This document shows, in pieces, positions 25,892-34,060 of a DNA stretch of 64,000 nucleotides. A program made the position numbers and the translations under genes. A model generated the notes under the pieces. The model was given only the letters and a program-made list of their open reading frames with translations, was not told where the DNA came from and did not search any database. This DNA is from G963691835 sp963691835 (GTDB taxonomy: Bacteria; Pseudomonadota; Alphaproteobacteria; Thalassobaculales; Thalassobaculaceae). Numbering within the stretch: the stretch's first letter is position 1; each line of letters opens with the position of its first letter. The stretch covers positions 1,054,001-1,118,000 of the forward strand of contig OY829383.1 of assembly GCA_963691835.1 (NCBI GenBank), in the 5' to 3' direction.

Positions 25892-27051
25892 GTCGGCCCC
25901 ACGCCGCCTGCGGGGCTGTCGCCGACGGGTGGGCGCCCGTGCCCCCAGTCGGCCATATCCGCGGCCGCTTCCGGATGACGCAGCACGAAACCCTGCCACG
26001 CCTTGTGATCCCGGAGAGCCGTGGCCGACGCCGCAACGCCTGCTGACGTCGCCTCCCCGACAGGATCCAGATAACCCGCCGAACGGAGCGCTTTGATGCT
26101 CCGTGGATCAAGTGACCGCCGCTCGGCCAAATCGAGCAGGGCGATCCGAACGGCTTCCCGCCGCCGACGGGTCCGGAGAGATAATGCCTCGGCAATGATC
26201 CCCCGTCTCGGCGACAGCAGCAGACCGACGAAGAACAGGCCACCCGCAACAAGAACGATGACGGCCCCGGTGGGAAGGTTTGGGAAACCGGCGGAGATAT
26301 AGGCACCGGCAACGGCGGAGGCTCCGCCTATGGCGCCGGAGAGCGTGACCATCCGGCTCAGGTCGTCGGTCCAGAACCGCGCAGCCGCCGGCGGTATGAT
26401 CACCATGGCAATGATCAGAACAAGGCCGACGGCTTTGAGACCGATGGCCAGGACAACCAGAAGCAGGCCGGTCATGGCCAGATCCAGACGCCGGGTCGAC
26501 CAGCCCAAAGCCTTCGCAAAGTCCGGGTCGAAACACGCGAGCCCGAATGTCTTGAATAGAACAGAGGTCGTGACGAGCGCCATCAGTGACACAGCGGCTA
26601 TGGTCCACGCCTCGTTCGTGGTCATCGTCGCGACGGCACCCAGGAGAAAGGACCCCAGGCCCGCTTGACCGCCCGCACTCGTCGACTGAACGACACTCAG
26701 CAGGACCAACCCAAGACCAAAGAAGACGCTGAGCACCGTCCCGATGGCGGTGTCCTCGGTCAACCGTGTCTCCTCCCGGATCCACCGCACGGCCAACATG
26801 CCGAGGAAGCCGGATGCCATGGCGCCAGCCGTCAGGAGCGCGAGGGACCGCCCCTCTCCCCATACGGCATACCCAAGCAGAAAGGCAGCCGCGATCCCGG
26901 GCAAAGTCGCGTGGCTGATGGCATCGCTAATAAGGGCCTGCCGCCGCAGGAAGGAGAAACACCCGACAACACCCGCGGCGACACCCAGCAAACCCGCCCC
27001 GGTCAGGACAACGAGCGTGTTGTGGGCCAGCGGCGGAAACAGGTCCAACAT
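25888..27051 (-). CDS. Manganese/zinc-type ABC permease with C-terminal extension (MntC/TroC-like)
   Basis: The first ~285 residues of this 387-residue protein are an ABC-3 family permease (LRRQALISDAISHATLPGIA, and LVLIIAMVIIPPAAARFWTD). A ~100-residue hydrophilic C-terminal extension follows (RTRRRREAVRIALLDLAERR onward) that is absent from minimal permeases. TroC/MntC-type permeases of several bacteria carry such a cytoplasmic tail resembling a DtxR-like winged helix. Here it is plausible but cannot be proven by eye. The paralogous permease downstream lacks it. Confidence 0.9.
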   Translation of the reverse strand: MLDLFPPLAHNTLVVLTGAGLLGVAAGVVGCFSFLRRQALISDAISHATLPGIAAAFLLGYAVWGEGRSLALLTAGAMASGFLGMLAVRWIREETRLTEDTAIGTVLSVFFGLGLVLLSVVQSTSAGGQAGLGSFLLGAVATMTTNEAWTIAAVSLMALVTTSVLFKTFGLACFDPDFAKALGWSTRRLDLAMTGLLLVVLAIGLKAVGLVLIIAMVIIPPAAARFWTDDLSRMVTLSGAIGGASAVAGAYISAGFPNLPTGAVIVLVAGGLFFVGLLLSPRRGIIAEALSLRTRRRREAVRIALLDLAERRSLDPRSIKALRSAGYLDPVGEATSAGVAASATALRDHKAWQGFVLRHPEAAADMADWGHGRPPVGDSPAGGVGPT

Positions 27052-27104
27052 GCGAGAAAAGGTCTCGATCCTATGGGCGGATGGTCACCGAAACTTGCGA
27101 CCGG

Positions 27105-27917
27105 TCAGCCGGCCGCCATCGCCGCCCGAAGTTCCGGTGCCGCCAGTCGGCCGCCATAGGCCCGCTGAAGCGCCCCTTCGGTGAAGGCAAGGGACATCGG
27201 TCCAGCCGAGATCACGGTCCGGTTCAGGACAAGGACGTCCGTGAAATCGCGCCGCACCGTTTGAAGATCATGGTGAACGACCAAGACGAGCTTGTGCGCC
27301 GCGCGAAGGGTATCCAGCGTCTCCAGAATGGCGCCCTCGGTCGCCGCGTCGACCCCGGCGAACGGCTCATCCATCAGGTAGATCGTGGCATCCTGGGCCA
27401 AAGCCCGGGCCAGGAAGATCCGCTGCTGCTGACCCCCGGAAAGGGCGCCGATCTGCCGGTCCGCAAGATCCGCCATGCCGACTTGCTCGAGGCAGGCCAT
27501 GGCACGATCGCGGTGATGGCCGCGAACCCGCCCGAACCAGCCGATCCGGCCATAGAGGCCCATGGTCACCACATCCAAGGCGGAGGCGGGAAAATCCCAG
27601 TCGACCGTACTGCGCTGCGGGACATACGCGATCGACTGGCGCATCGAACCGACATCCCGCCCGAACACCTTAACGGACCCCGAGTCCTGTCGGACAAGGC
27701 CGAGAATGGCCTTCAGAAGCGTCGACTTTCCCGCGCCGTTCGGACCAACGACCGCCACAAGACCCGATGCGGGGGCAGCCCAATCGACATTCCAAAGTGC
27801 GGGAGCGCGGTCATAGACAACGCCGAGCCGAGAAACAACAAGGGGAAGATCCTGTGCCGCGGCGACATGAGGGTCTCCGCTACGGCGGTTCAGCAGAATG
27901 GGCGCCTCAACGAGCAT
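27105..27917 (-). CDS. Manganese/zinc-type ABC importer ATPase
   Basis: The protein has 270 residues from the ATG at 27917, which overlaps the binding-protein stop by 11 bp; upstream in-frame codons lie inside that gene. Walker A is GPNGAGKST, the signature LSGGQQQRIFLARAL, Walker B IYLMDEPFAGVD and the H-loop LVVHHD. The ABC-3/TroB family powers Mn2+ or Zn2+ import. The order binding protein, ATPase, permease, permease is that of mntABCD/sitABCD. Confidence 0.92.
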   Translation of the reverse strand: MLVEAPILLNRRSGDPHVAAAQDLPLVVSRLGVVYDRAPALWNVDWAAPASGLVAVVGPNGAGKSTLLKAILGLVRQDSGSVKVFGRDVGSMRQSIAYVPQRSTVDWDFPASALDVVTMGLYGRIGWFGRVRGHHRDRAMACLEQVGMADLADRQIGALSGGQQQRIFLARALAQDATIYLMDEPFAGVDAATEGAILETLDTLRAAHKLVLVVHHDLQTVRRDFTDVLVLNRTVISAGPMSLAFTEGALQRAYGGRLAAPELRAAMAAG

Positions 27918-28944
27918 AAGCGAGCTCTCCCATCCACCCGCGCGCCGGTGCGGATCCACCAAGCGCCCGCGCGATCACCGTGACGTTGTGGTCCAGCATG
28001 CCGAGATACGTCCCCTCATACGTCCCAGGCTCTCCCATCGCGTCGGAGTACAGGGAGCCCCCGATCACGACGGCGTGGCCCCGCGCGGCCGCCCCCTCGA
28101 TCAGGGCCTGGACATGGCGGTCCGATACCGACGTCTCAACGAAAACAGCGGAGATCTTGCGCTCAACAAGGGTATCGACCAGCGACTCGATCATGGCTAG
28201 TCCGGCTTCACTCTCAGTGCTGATCCCTTGAATGCCCATGACCTCCAGGCCGTAACGCGCGCCGAAATACCCGAAAGCATCGTGTGCTGTGACAAGAACG
28301 CGGGCCCGTTCCGGGACCGACGCCGAGGCCTGCTCCGCATAGGCCTCAAACGTTGTCATTTGATCAAAGTAGCTTTCGGCTCTGGCGCGGTACTCTTCGG
28401 CCCCGTCGGGATCGGCCGACACGAGAGCGTCAACCGCGGAGGCCAGAGCCACCCGCCACAAGCCCGGGTCCATCCAGACGTGCGGATCACCCGCCTTGCC
28501 TTCCCAGGGAAGCAGTCTATCCCGGCGCAGCGCCTCCGAAATCGCCACAACCGGCTTCGTCTTGGATAGGCGCGCCATCGCGTCTTCCATCTGCGCCTCA
28601 AGACTAAGCCCGCTCCACAAAATCACGTCGGCGCGGGTCAAGGCCAGAATGTCGGAACGCGTTGGCCGATAGAGATGAGGGTCGACCCCCGGCCCCATGA
28701 GTGGCATGACCGTCGCCCTGTCACCCGCGATGACCGAGATGGGCTCCGCGATATGGGCGATTGTTGTGACGACAGATAGTTTTGCGTGGGCCCCCGGCGC
28801 GGAGGTCAGAAGAACCGAAAAAACCGCGAGAAAGCCGAGCAGACTGCAGCGTCCGGCCCGTGTGGCCACATGGCCGACGCCCATCATCCGGCTAACCCGA
28901 AACCCGTTCATCACCAGCGTCATCATGTCGAGCAGTCGCCTCAA
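27907..28944 (-). CDS. Metal-binding lipoprotein/periplasmic protein of Mn/Zn importer (MntA/TroA-like)
   Basis: This cluster A-1/ZnuA-TroA binding protein has 345 residues from the first ATG. Several in-frame Met codons follow, so the true start may be up to 20 codons later. A signal peptide (CSLLGFLAVFSVLLTSAPGA, then HA) precedes KLSVVTTIAHIAEPIS. The four metal ligands expected for the family are visible as His in VDPHLYRP, His in GDPHVWMDP, Glu in VFVETSVS and Asp in LYSDAMGEP. The His2-Glu-Asp set fits TroA/PsaA-like manganese binding. There is no His-rich loop, as seen in many ZnuA proteins, which supports manganese. MntR is encoded divergently. Confidence 0.92.
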   Translation of the reverse strand: MRRLLDMMTLVMNGFRVSRMMGVGHVATRAGRCSLLGFLAVFSVLLTSAPGAHAKLSVVTTIAHIAEPISVIAGDRATVMPLMGPGVDPHLYRPTRSDILALTRADVILWSGLSLEAQMEDAMARLSKTKPVVAISEALRRDRLLPWEGKAGDPHVWMDPGLWRVALASAVDALVSADPDGAEEYRARAESYFDQMTTFEAYAEQASASVPERARVLVTAHDAFGYFGARYGLEVMGIQGISTESEAGLAMIESLVDTLVERKISAVFVETSVSDRHVQALIEGAAARGHAVVIGGSLYSDAMGEPGTYEGTYLGMLDHNVTVIARALGGSAPARGWMGELAYAR

Positions 28945-28992
28945 CGTTCGCTATGGTGATATACTGTAGTTTGTTAGAGGGTCAATACAAGG

Positions 28993-29006
28993 TTAGCCGA
29001 TGCTAA
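28993..29006. promoter_or_regulatory. Perfect palindrome, candidate MntR operator
   Basis: TTAGC (28993-28997), a four-base spacer CGAT and GCTAA (29002-29006) form a perfect inverted repeat. It lies in the 102-bp gap between the divergent manganese importer operon and mntR, in an AT-rich context. Its position allows control of both genes. MntR dimers bind short inverted repeats of this kind, but binding here is inferred. Confidence 0.6.
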
Positions 29007-29046
29007 ATTTTACCAGCCACCCTCTTTTTGACGTTTGGGGTCACGG

Positions 29047-29520
29047 ATGACCGACGGAAAGCCCTTGGCCGAAGTGGACAGCCCGGTCATCGACCTGGGG
29101 GACTCCGACCATCGGGCATCGCTGTTTGAGCGGATTCGCCAGGATCACTCGGTGGAAATCGCCGAGGACTATGTGGAACTCATTTCCGATCTGATTGAGA
29201 CGAACGGCGAGGCAAGACTGGTCGATCTCGCCTCCCATCTCGGTGTCAGCCGCCCAACCGTCAACAACACGCTCCAACGTCTCCAGAAAGAGGGTTACAT
29301 CGAGTCGAAGCCTTACCGGGCGATTTTCCTGACGGACAAGGGCAAGGCGGTCGCGGACCGGGCCCGGGAGCGTCACCGGATCGTGCTCGACTTTTTGGAT
29401 GCCATCGGCGTGCCGGCCGACATCGCCCAGGCGGACGCCGAAGGCCTGGAGCATCATGTGAGCGAACAGACCCTGCTTGCGCTCGAACAAGCGACCCTCA
29501 AGCTCAAGGCCATCAAATAG
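29047..29520 (+). CDS. mntR: Manganese-responsive regulator MntR (DtxR family)
   Basis: The protein has 157 residues from the ATG at 29047; a TTG four codons earlier is less likely. It aligns by eye with E. coli MntR over its length: DYVELISDLIETNGEARLVD, then LASHLGVSRPTVNNTLQRLQ as the winged helix-turn-helix, FLTDKGKAVA as the wing, and RERHRIVLDFLDAIGVP followed by DAEGLEHHVSE carrying the metal-site Glu/His residues. It lacks the SH3 domain of long DtxR members. It should repress the divergent importer when Mn2+ is sufficient, probably through the palindrome in between. Confidence 0.95.
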   Translation: MTDGKPLAEVDSPVIDLGDSDHRASLFERIRQDHSVEIAEDYVELISDLIETNGEARLVDLASHLGVSRPTVNNTLQRLQKEGYIESKPYRAIFLTDKGKAVADRARERHRIVLDFLDAIGVPADIAQADAEGLEHHVSEQTLLALEQATLKLKAIK

Positions 29521-29526
29521 CGTCCA

Positions 29527-31053
29527 CTACTTCTTGAGCTGAACCAGGAAGATCAGCGGGCACGCGGCGAAGGATACCAGCGCGAAAGCCCAGAACGCGT
29601 TGATGTAGCCGATCATCACCGACTGCCGCTGGATCTCCCCGCCAAGTGCCGCAAGGCCGCCGGTGCTGTCATAGCTCCATTGGGCACCCATCTGCTCCTG
29701 GAAGCCGAACGCTTCGTTAAGCGGGCTCACGAATTGGGAAAGCTCGGCGTAGTTCACCTGGCCGTAGCTCAACATGATCGCGATGCTGACCGAGATGAAA
29801 ATGGATGACCCGAAATTCCGGACGAGATGGAAGATCGCGGAGCCCTCGGCCGTTTCCCGCGGCGTCAACTGACTGAACGTCACGATCGACAAGGGCACCC
29901 AGATCAACCCGACCCCAAGCCCCTGAAGCGCGGAAGACCACAGCACCTCGCTCATGGTCAGGTTGATGTCGAAGGTCGACATCCATGTGCCCGCGATCCC
30001 CTGGATCAGGAATCCCGCCAGCATCGTCCACCGGGGGTCGATCTTGCTGCCCCGCAGGAACATGAAAAGGAAACCGATCAAGGTTCCCGCCCCCCGGACG
30101 GCGAGGATCAGACCGATGATGGAATCCGGATACCCGCGCAGGCCTTGCAGCAGAGACGGAAGCATCGTGATCGGCGTGAAGTTCAGCATCCCGAACAGCA
30201 GCGTGAAGATGAGTCCCAGGGTGTAGTTTCGCTTCAGCAAGAGCTTCGGATTGAGGAACGGCGCGTCCGCCGTGAGCGAATGGGCGATGAAGATCCAAAG
30301 TGCGGTCGCCGCGATGATGGCGCACGCGATGATCTGGGTGCTGTCGAACCAGTCGAGACGCTGTCCCCGGTCGAGCATGAATTGGAACGTTGCGATCGCG
30401 ACCGAGAGTGCTAGGAAACCTGTCCAGTCAAACCCGGCCACCGCGGTCCGGCGGCGATCCGTGATGAACACCATAACCCCGACAAGCGACGCGAGGCCGA
30501 AAGGCACGATCATGAAGAAGACCCAGCGCCAGGAGTATGCCTCGGACAGATACCCCCCAAGGGTCGGCGCCACGATCGGACCAAGGATCACGCCCATGCC
30601 GAAGATCGCGGTGGCCGAGCCGATCTTCTCCTTGGGATAGGTGTCCACGACGATCGCTTGGCTGAGCGGGACCAACGGCGCGCCGAACGCGCCCTGCAGG
30701 ATCCGGAAGAAGACCAACGCCTCGAGAGAGGTCGCCATACCGCACGCCAGGGATGCGATTGTGAACCCCACAACACCCCATAGAATGACCCCGCGCCTGC
30801 CGAACCGGGCGACCAGCCAGCCCGTCATCGGCGTGGCGACGGCGGTAGCGATGATGTTGAAGGTCACCACAAGGGCGATCTGATCGGTGGTGGCCGACAA
30901 GGCACCCTGCATCTGCGGCAGAGACACGTTCGCGATCGTCACCGTCATCGCATAGAGCATGGTGACCAGCGTCAGCGTCATCAGAATGACCAGGCGGCGG
31001 CCCGGCGTAAGTGGCGCCTCGGCGGCAGATACTGTATCGGCGACGGTGGACAT
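29527..31053 (-). CDS. DHA2-family MFS drug/solute exporter (EmrB/QacA-like)
   Basis: This 508-residue protein has about 14 membrane helices, as in the DHA2 family of proton-driven exporters. Motif A appears as GWLVARFGRRGVILWG between helices 2 and 3. Motif C-like sequence GMGVILGPIVAPTLGGYLSE in helix 5 marks antiporters. No EmrA-type fusion protein is adjacent, so it may act alone or with a distant partner. It ends 6 bp from the convergent mntR stop. The substrate is unknown. Confidence 0.92.
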   Translation of the reverse strand: MSTVADTVSAAEAPLTPGRRLVILMTLTLVTMLYAMTVTIANVSLPQMQGALSATTDQIALVVTFNIIATAVATPMTGWLVARFGRRGVILWGVVGFTIASLACGMATSLEALVFFRILQGAFGAPLVPLSQAIVVDTYPKEKIGSATAIFGMGVILGPIVAPTLGGYLSEAYSWRWVFFMIVPFGLASLVGVMVFITDRRRTAVAGFDWTGFLALSVAIATFQFMLDRGQRLDWFDSTQIIACAIIAATALWIFIAHSLTADAPFLNPKLLLKRNYTLGLIFTLLFGMLNFTPITMLPSLLQGLRGYPDSIIGLILAVRGAGTLIGFLFMFLRGSKIDPRWTMLAGFLIQGIAGTWMSTFDINLTMSEVLWSSALQGLGVGLIWVPLSIVTFSQLTPRETAEGSAIFHLVRNFGSSIFISVSIAIMLSYGQVNYAELSQFVSPLNEAFGFQEQMGAQWSYDSTGGLAALGGEIQRQSVMIGYINAFWAFALVSFAACPLIFLVQLKK

Positions 31054-31171
31054 GGCCGGAGGCTAGTCCCGCCAAACGCATCTGTCACTGACAGGCTGGC
31101 GCAGGCCCGCCTTGTTTGGCGGAAGGCGTCAAGGCAAGATCCGGCCACGACACAGGCTGGAAGGATGCCGG

Positions 31172-32251
31172 ATGGCACATGAGGAGCCCGACGCGAACGC
31201 CCCCGCCGATCCGGCAAGCGGATTGGTCCGGCCCTGGTACGACATCGGGGACGTAGCACCATCGATCCCGCTTCAGGATGAACAGGGGCGCGGCCGGCCG
31301 ATTACTCGGCTCGCCGGTGCCGCGGGCGTCTTCCATATCCTCGCGCCTGCGGACGAGACTTCGGACGGGGGATTGGCCGTCGTTGAGTCGTTCGCTCGGG
31401 CGGCGCCTCGGTTCGAGGCCATTGGAACGAAGCCGCGCATCGTTCGCCGGGCGTCCCCCGTGCGCAACCTCGCCTTTGGCAAGAAACATGATCTGGGGCT
31501 TGAGGTCTTGGCCGACGAGAAAGGCGCGCTGGCCCACAACCTCAACCTCGGTGACCGGTCCGTCACCGTCATCTTCGACCGTATCTCTCGGCTGGCCGCC
31601 GTCCTGCCGGTGGCGGGAGACACGTCTGACGCGCACGTGGAAAAGGTGCTGAGTGCTGCGGCATCCATCGCGCCGCCGGAAGACATGCGCGTCGGCGGGC
31701 CGGTACAGGCGCCGGTCATGGTGGTGCCGGACGTCATCCCGCCCGATCTCCGAGCGCACCTCATCGCCATCTACCGGGCGAACAACGCGCCGTCCGGCTT
31801 CATGGAGAAGCAGGGCGCGGAGATGGTGCTGAAGTTCGATGAGGACGTGAAACGCCGCCGAGACCATGTCGTCGGCTCCGGTAGTCCTTTGGAACAGGAG
31901 CTTCGGCACATTTTCCAACGCCGGGTCATTCCGGAGATCACCCGAAGCACCCACTGCGCGCTTCAGGGACATGAGGACTTCAAGATCGTCCGATACTCGG
32001 AGGACGAGCAGGGTTTCTTCAAGGCACACAGGGATAACACGGCGCCTGGTTCCGCGGGCCGCAAGTTCGCGGTGACGCTGAACCTCAACACCGGCGACTA
32101 CGACGGCGGTCATCTGGTGTTTCCGGAGTATGGCAATCTCGGCTACCTGCCCCGCGCGGGGGAGGCGGTGGTCTTCTCGTGCGCGCTGCTGCACGAGGCG
32201 CGGCCGGTCACGCGGGGGGAGCGGTTCGCGCTTCTGACCTTCCTCTACTGA
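31172..32251 (+). CDS. Peroxiredoxin-fold domain fused to prolyl 4-hydroxylase-type dioxygenase
   Basis: The protein has 359 residues from the ATG at 31172, preceded by AAGGA. Residues about 20-165 resemble an AhpC/TSA peroxiredoxin (DIGDVAPSIPLQDEQGRGRP, and HDLGLEVLADEKGALAHNL). No cysteine occurs in this domain, so the peroxidatic Cys is absent. Residues about 175-359 are a 2-oxoglutarate/Fe(II) dioxygenase of the P4H type: His-x-Asp in FKAHRDNTAPG, the distal His in LLHEARPV and the 2-oxoglutarate Arg in RGERFALL. It could hydroxylate a protein or small molecule, with the dead peroxiredoxin domain as a binding module. The target is unknown. Confidence 0.88.
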   Translation: MAHEEPDANAPADPASGLVRPWYDIGDVAPSIPLQDEQGRGRPITRLAGAAGVFHILAPADETSDGGLAVVESFARAAPRFEAIGTKPRIVRRASPVRNLAFGKKHDLGLEVLADEKGALAHNLNLGDRSVTVIFDRISRLAAVLPVAGDTSDAHVEKVLSAAASIAPPEDMRVGGPVQAPVMVVPDVIPPDLRAHLIAIYRANNAPSGFMEKQGAEMVLKFDEDVKRRRDHVVGSGSPLEQELRHIFQRRVIPEITRSTHCALQGHEDFKIVRYSEDEQGFFKAHRDNTAPGSAGRKFAVTLNLNTGDYDGGHLVFPEYGNLGYLPRAGEAVVFSCALLHEARPVTRGERFALLTFLY

Positions 32252-32264
32252 TAACGATGTCCGT

Positions 32265-32786
32265 TCAGGCCGCGAAGACTTCCTGCCGGTCGAGATAGAT
32301 CCGGAACCACGGCGTGAAGATCTCAGGGGTGCGGGCCACCTCCAGCATCAGTTCATTGCGCGTCGTCCAGCGGGTGTCGGAAACTTCCTCCGGGTTCGGC
32401 GTGAAAGTGAGCGCGTCCCGGTCGACTTCACCATGGAACATATGAACCCTTTCATGCTCCACGAGCCGCTTTCCCACGTCGGCCCGATACTCGACCACCC
32501 CGACTTCCCGCAGCGATACCGTAAACCCGAGTTCCTCTTGCAGTCTTCGCGGCGCCCCATCGACCGGTGACTCGCCCCAATGCGGGTGGGTGCAGCAGGT
32601 GTTGGCCCATAGCCCACCGCAGTGATACTTGCCATCCGCCCGCCGCTGAATCAGCAAATGATCGCCGGAGAACACAAACACCGAGATGGCGAGATGCAGG
32701 ACACCACGCCGGTGCGCCTCCATCTTCTCGATCGGATAGAAGCTCCCATCCGACTCGATGCCGGGGATCATGATCTCCTCGGCCAT
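32265..32786 (-). CDS. idi: Isopentenyl-diphosphate delta-isomerase, type I
   Basis: This 173-residue Nudix-fold enzyme interconverts IPP and DMAPP, supplying carotenoid and bacteriochlorophyll phytyl side chains. The catalytic Cys is in GLWANTCCTHPHWGE and the catalytic Glu in LVEHERVHMF. The Nudix-like segment APRRLQEELGF is present. Its length matches bacterial type I Idi. It is 62 bp downstream of hemA on the same strand, as in other purple-bacterial photosynthesis clusters, and is probably co-transcribed at least in part. Confidence 0.95.
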   Translation of the reverse strand: MAEEIMIPGIESDGSFYPIEKMEAHRRGVLHLAISVFVFSGDHLLIQRRADGKYHCGGLWANTCCTHPHWGESPVDGAPRRLQEELGFTVSLREVGVVEYRADVGKRLVEHERVHMFHGEVDRDALTFTPNPEEVSDTRWTTRNELMLEVARTPEIFTPWFRIYLDRQEVFAA

Positions 32787-32848
32787 CCCATCCCTCCGGT
32801 CACGGGCGCGCTCCCTTCTCGCGGGTTGAGCGTCGCCCCCTTTCTGGT

Positions 32849-34060
32849 TTAGGCGGCCCGCTTCAGCGCCATCTCCGACCAGATCGTGGAGACCGCGTTG
32901 ACCATGTGCTCGATATCCGCATCCGAGTGAAGCGGCGACGGCGTGAAACGCAGCCGCTCTGTCCCACGGGGAACCGTCGGATAGTTGATCGGCTGAACGT
33001 AGACGCCGAACTCGTCCAGCAGGCGGTCGCTGATCTGTTTGCAGATCTTTGCATCACCCACCATCACCGGCACGATGTGGCTTGGGTTCATCATGTGCGG
33101 CACGCCGACCTCGTCCAGGCGCTGACGCACCCGGGCAACGCGATCCCGCTGACGCTCCCGCTCCACGTTGCTCTCTTTCAGATGCTTGATGCTGGCAGCC
33201 GCACCCGCCGCCACCGCCGGCGGCAATGCGGTCGTGAAGATGAACCCGGACGCGAAGCTGCGGACGAAGTCGCACATGGCCGCGGAGCCCGCGATGTAAC
33301 CGCCCAGCACCCCGAACGCCTTGCCCAGCGTTCCCTCGATCACTGTGAGGCGGTGGGCAACGCCCTCCCGCTCCGCGACACCACCGCCACGCGGACCGTA
33401 CAGACCGACCGCGTGAACTTCATCAAGGTAGGTCATCGCCCCATAGGCGTCCGCAACGTCACAGAACTCCGCGATCGGCGAGATGTCGCCATCCATGGAG
33501 TATACGCTTTCGAACGCGACGAGCTTGGGCCGGGACGGCTCGATCTCCGCCAGTTTGCGGGCCAAGTCCTCGGGGTCGTTGTGGGCGAAGATCTTCTTTT
33601 CCGCGCGGCTATGGCGGATGCCCTCGATCATCGAGGCGTGGTTCAGCTCATCAGAGACGATGACGCAACCCGGCATCTGCGAGGCCAGCGTGCTGATCGC
33701 CGCCCAGTTCGATACATATCCGGAGGTGAAGAGAAGCGCATCTTCCTTGCCGTGCAGGTCGGCGAGTTCCTCCTCCAGCAAGACATGATAGTGGTTGGTG
33801 CCGGAAATGTTCCGGGTCCCGCCCGCGCCGGCTCCGCATTTCTCGATCGCCTCATGCATCGCGGCCAGCACATCCCGGTGTTGCCCCATACCCAGATAGT
33901 CGTTCGAGCACCAGACCGTGACGGGACGTTGTCCCGCACCGGTATGCTGGGTCGCGGCGGGGAAATTACCCTTGTGGCGTTCGAGATCCGCGAAGACGCG
34001 ATACCGCCCCTCGGTCCTCAGGGAGTCGAGACGTTCCTGGAAGTAACCCTCATAGTTCAT
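32849..34060 (-). CDS. hemA: 5-aminolevulinate synthase
   Basis: This 403-residue PLP enzyme condenses glycine and succinyl-CoA to 5-aminolevulinate, the alphaproteobacterial entry to tetrapyrroles. The start at 34060 is set by GGAGG eight bases upstream and the family N-terminus MNYEGYFQERLDSLR. The PLP lysine is in VIEGTLGKAFGVLGG. The glycine-rich loop SGTNHYHVLLEEE and the YLDEVHAVGLYGPRGGG aspartate motif are intact. It overlaps the puhE 3' end by 11 bp, tying precursor supply to expression of the photosynthetic apparatus. A second, housekeeping copy elsewhere is possible. Confidence 0.97.
   Translation of the reverse strand: MNYEGYFQERLDSLRTEGRYRVFADLERHKGNFPAATQHTGAGQRPVTVWCSNDYLGMGQHRDVLAAMHEAIEKCGAGAGGTRNISGTNHYHVLLEEELADLHGKEDALLFTSGYVSNWAAISTLASQMPGCVIVSDELNHASMIEGIRHSRAEKKIFAHNDPEDLARKLAEIEPSRPKLVAFESVYSMDGDISPIAEFCDVADAYGAMTYLDEVHAVGLYGPRGGGVAEREGVAHRLTVIEGTLGKAFGVLGGYIAGSAAMCDFVRSFASGFIFTTALPPAVAAGAAASIKHLKESNVERERQRDRVARVRQRLDEVGVPHMMNPSHIVPVMVGDAKICKQISDRLLDEFGVYVQPINYPTVPRGTERLRFTPSPLHSDADIEHMVNAVSTIWSEMALKRAA

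Noticed and set aside
31085..32194. 369-codon minus-strand frame opposite the peroxiredoxin/hydroxylase fusion
   Set aside because: The plus-strand product has intact Fe and 2-oxoglutarate motifs; the antisense product has none.
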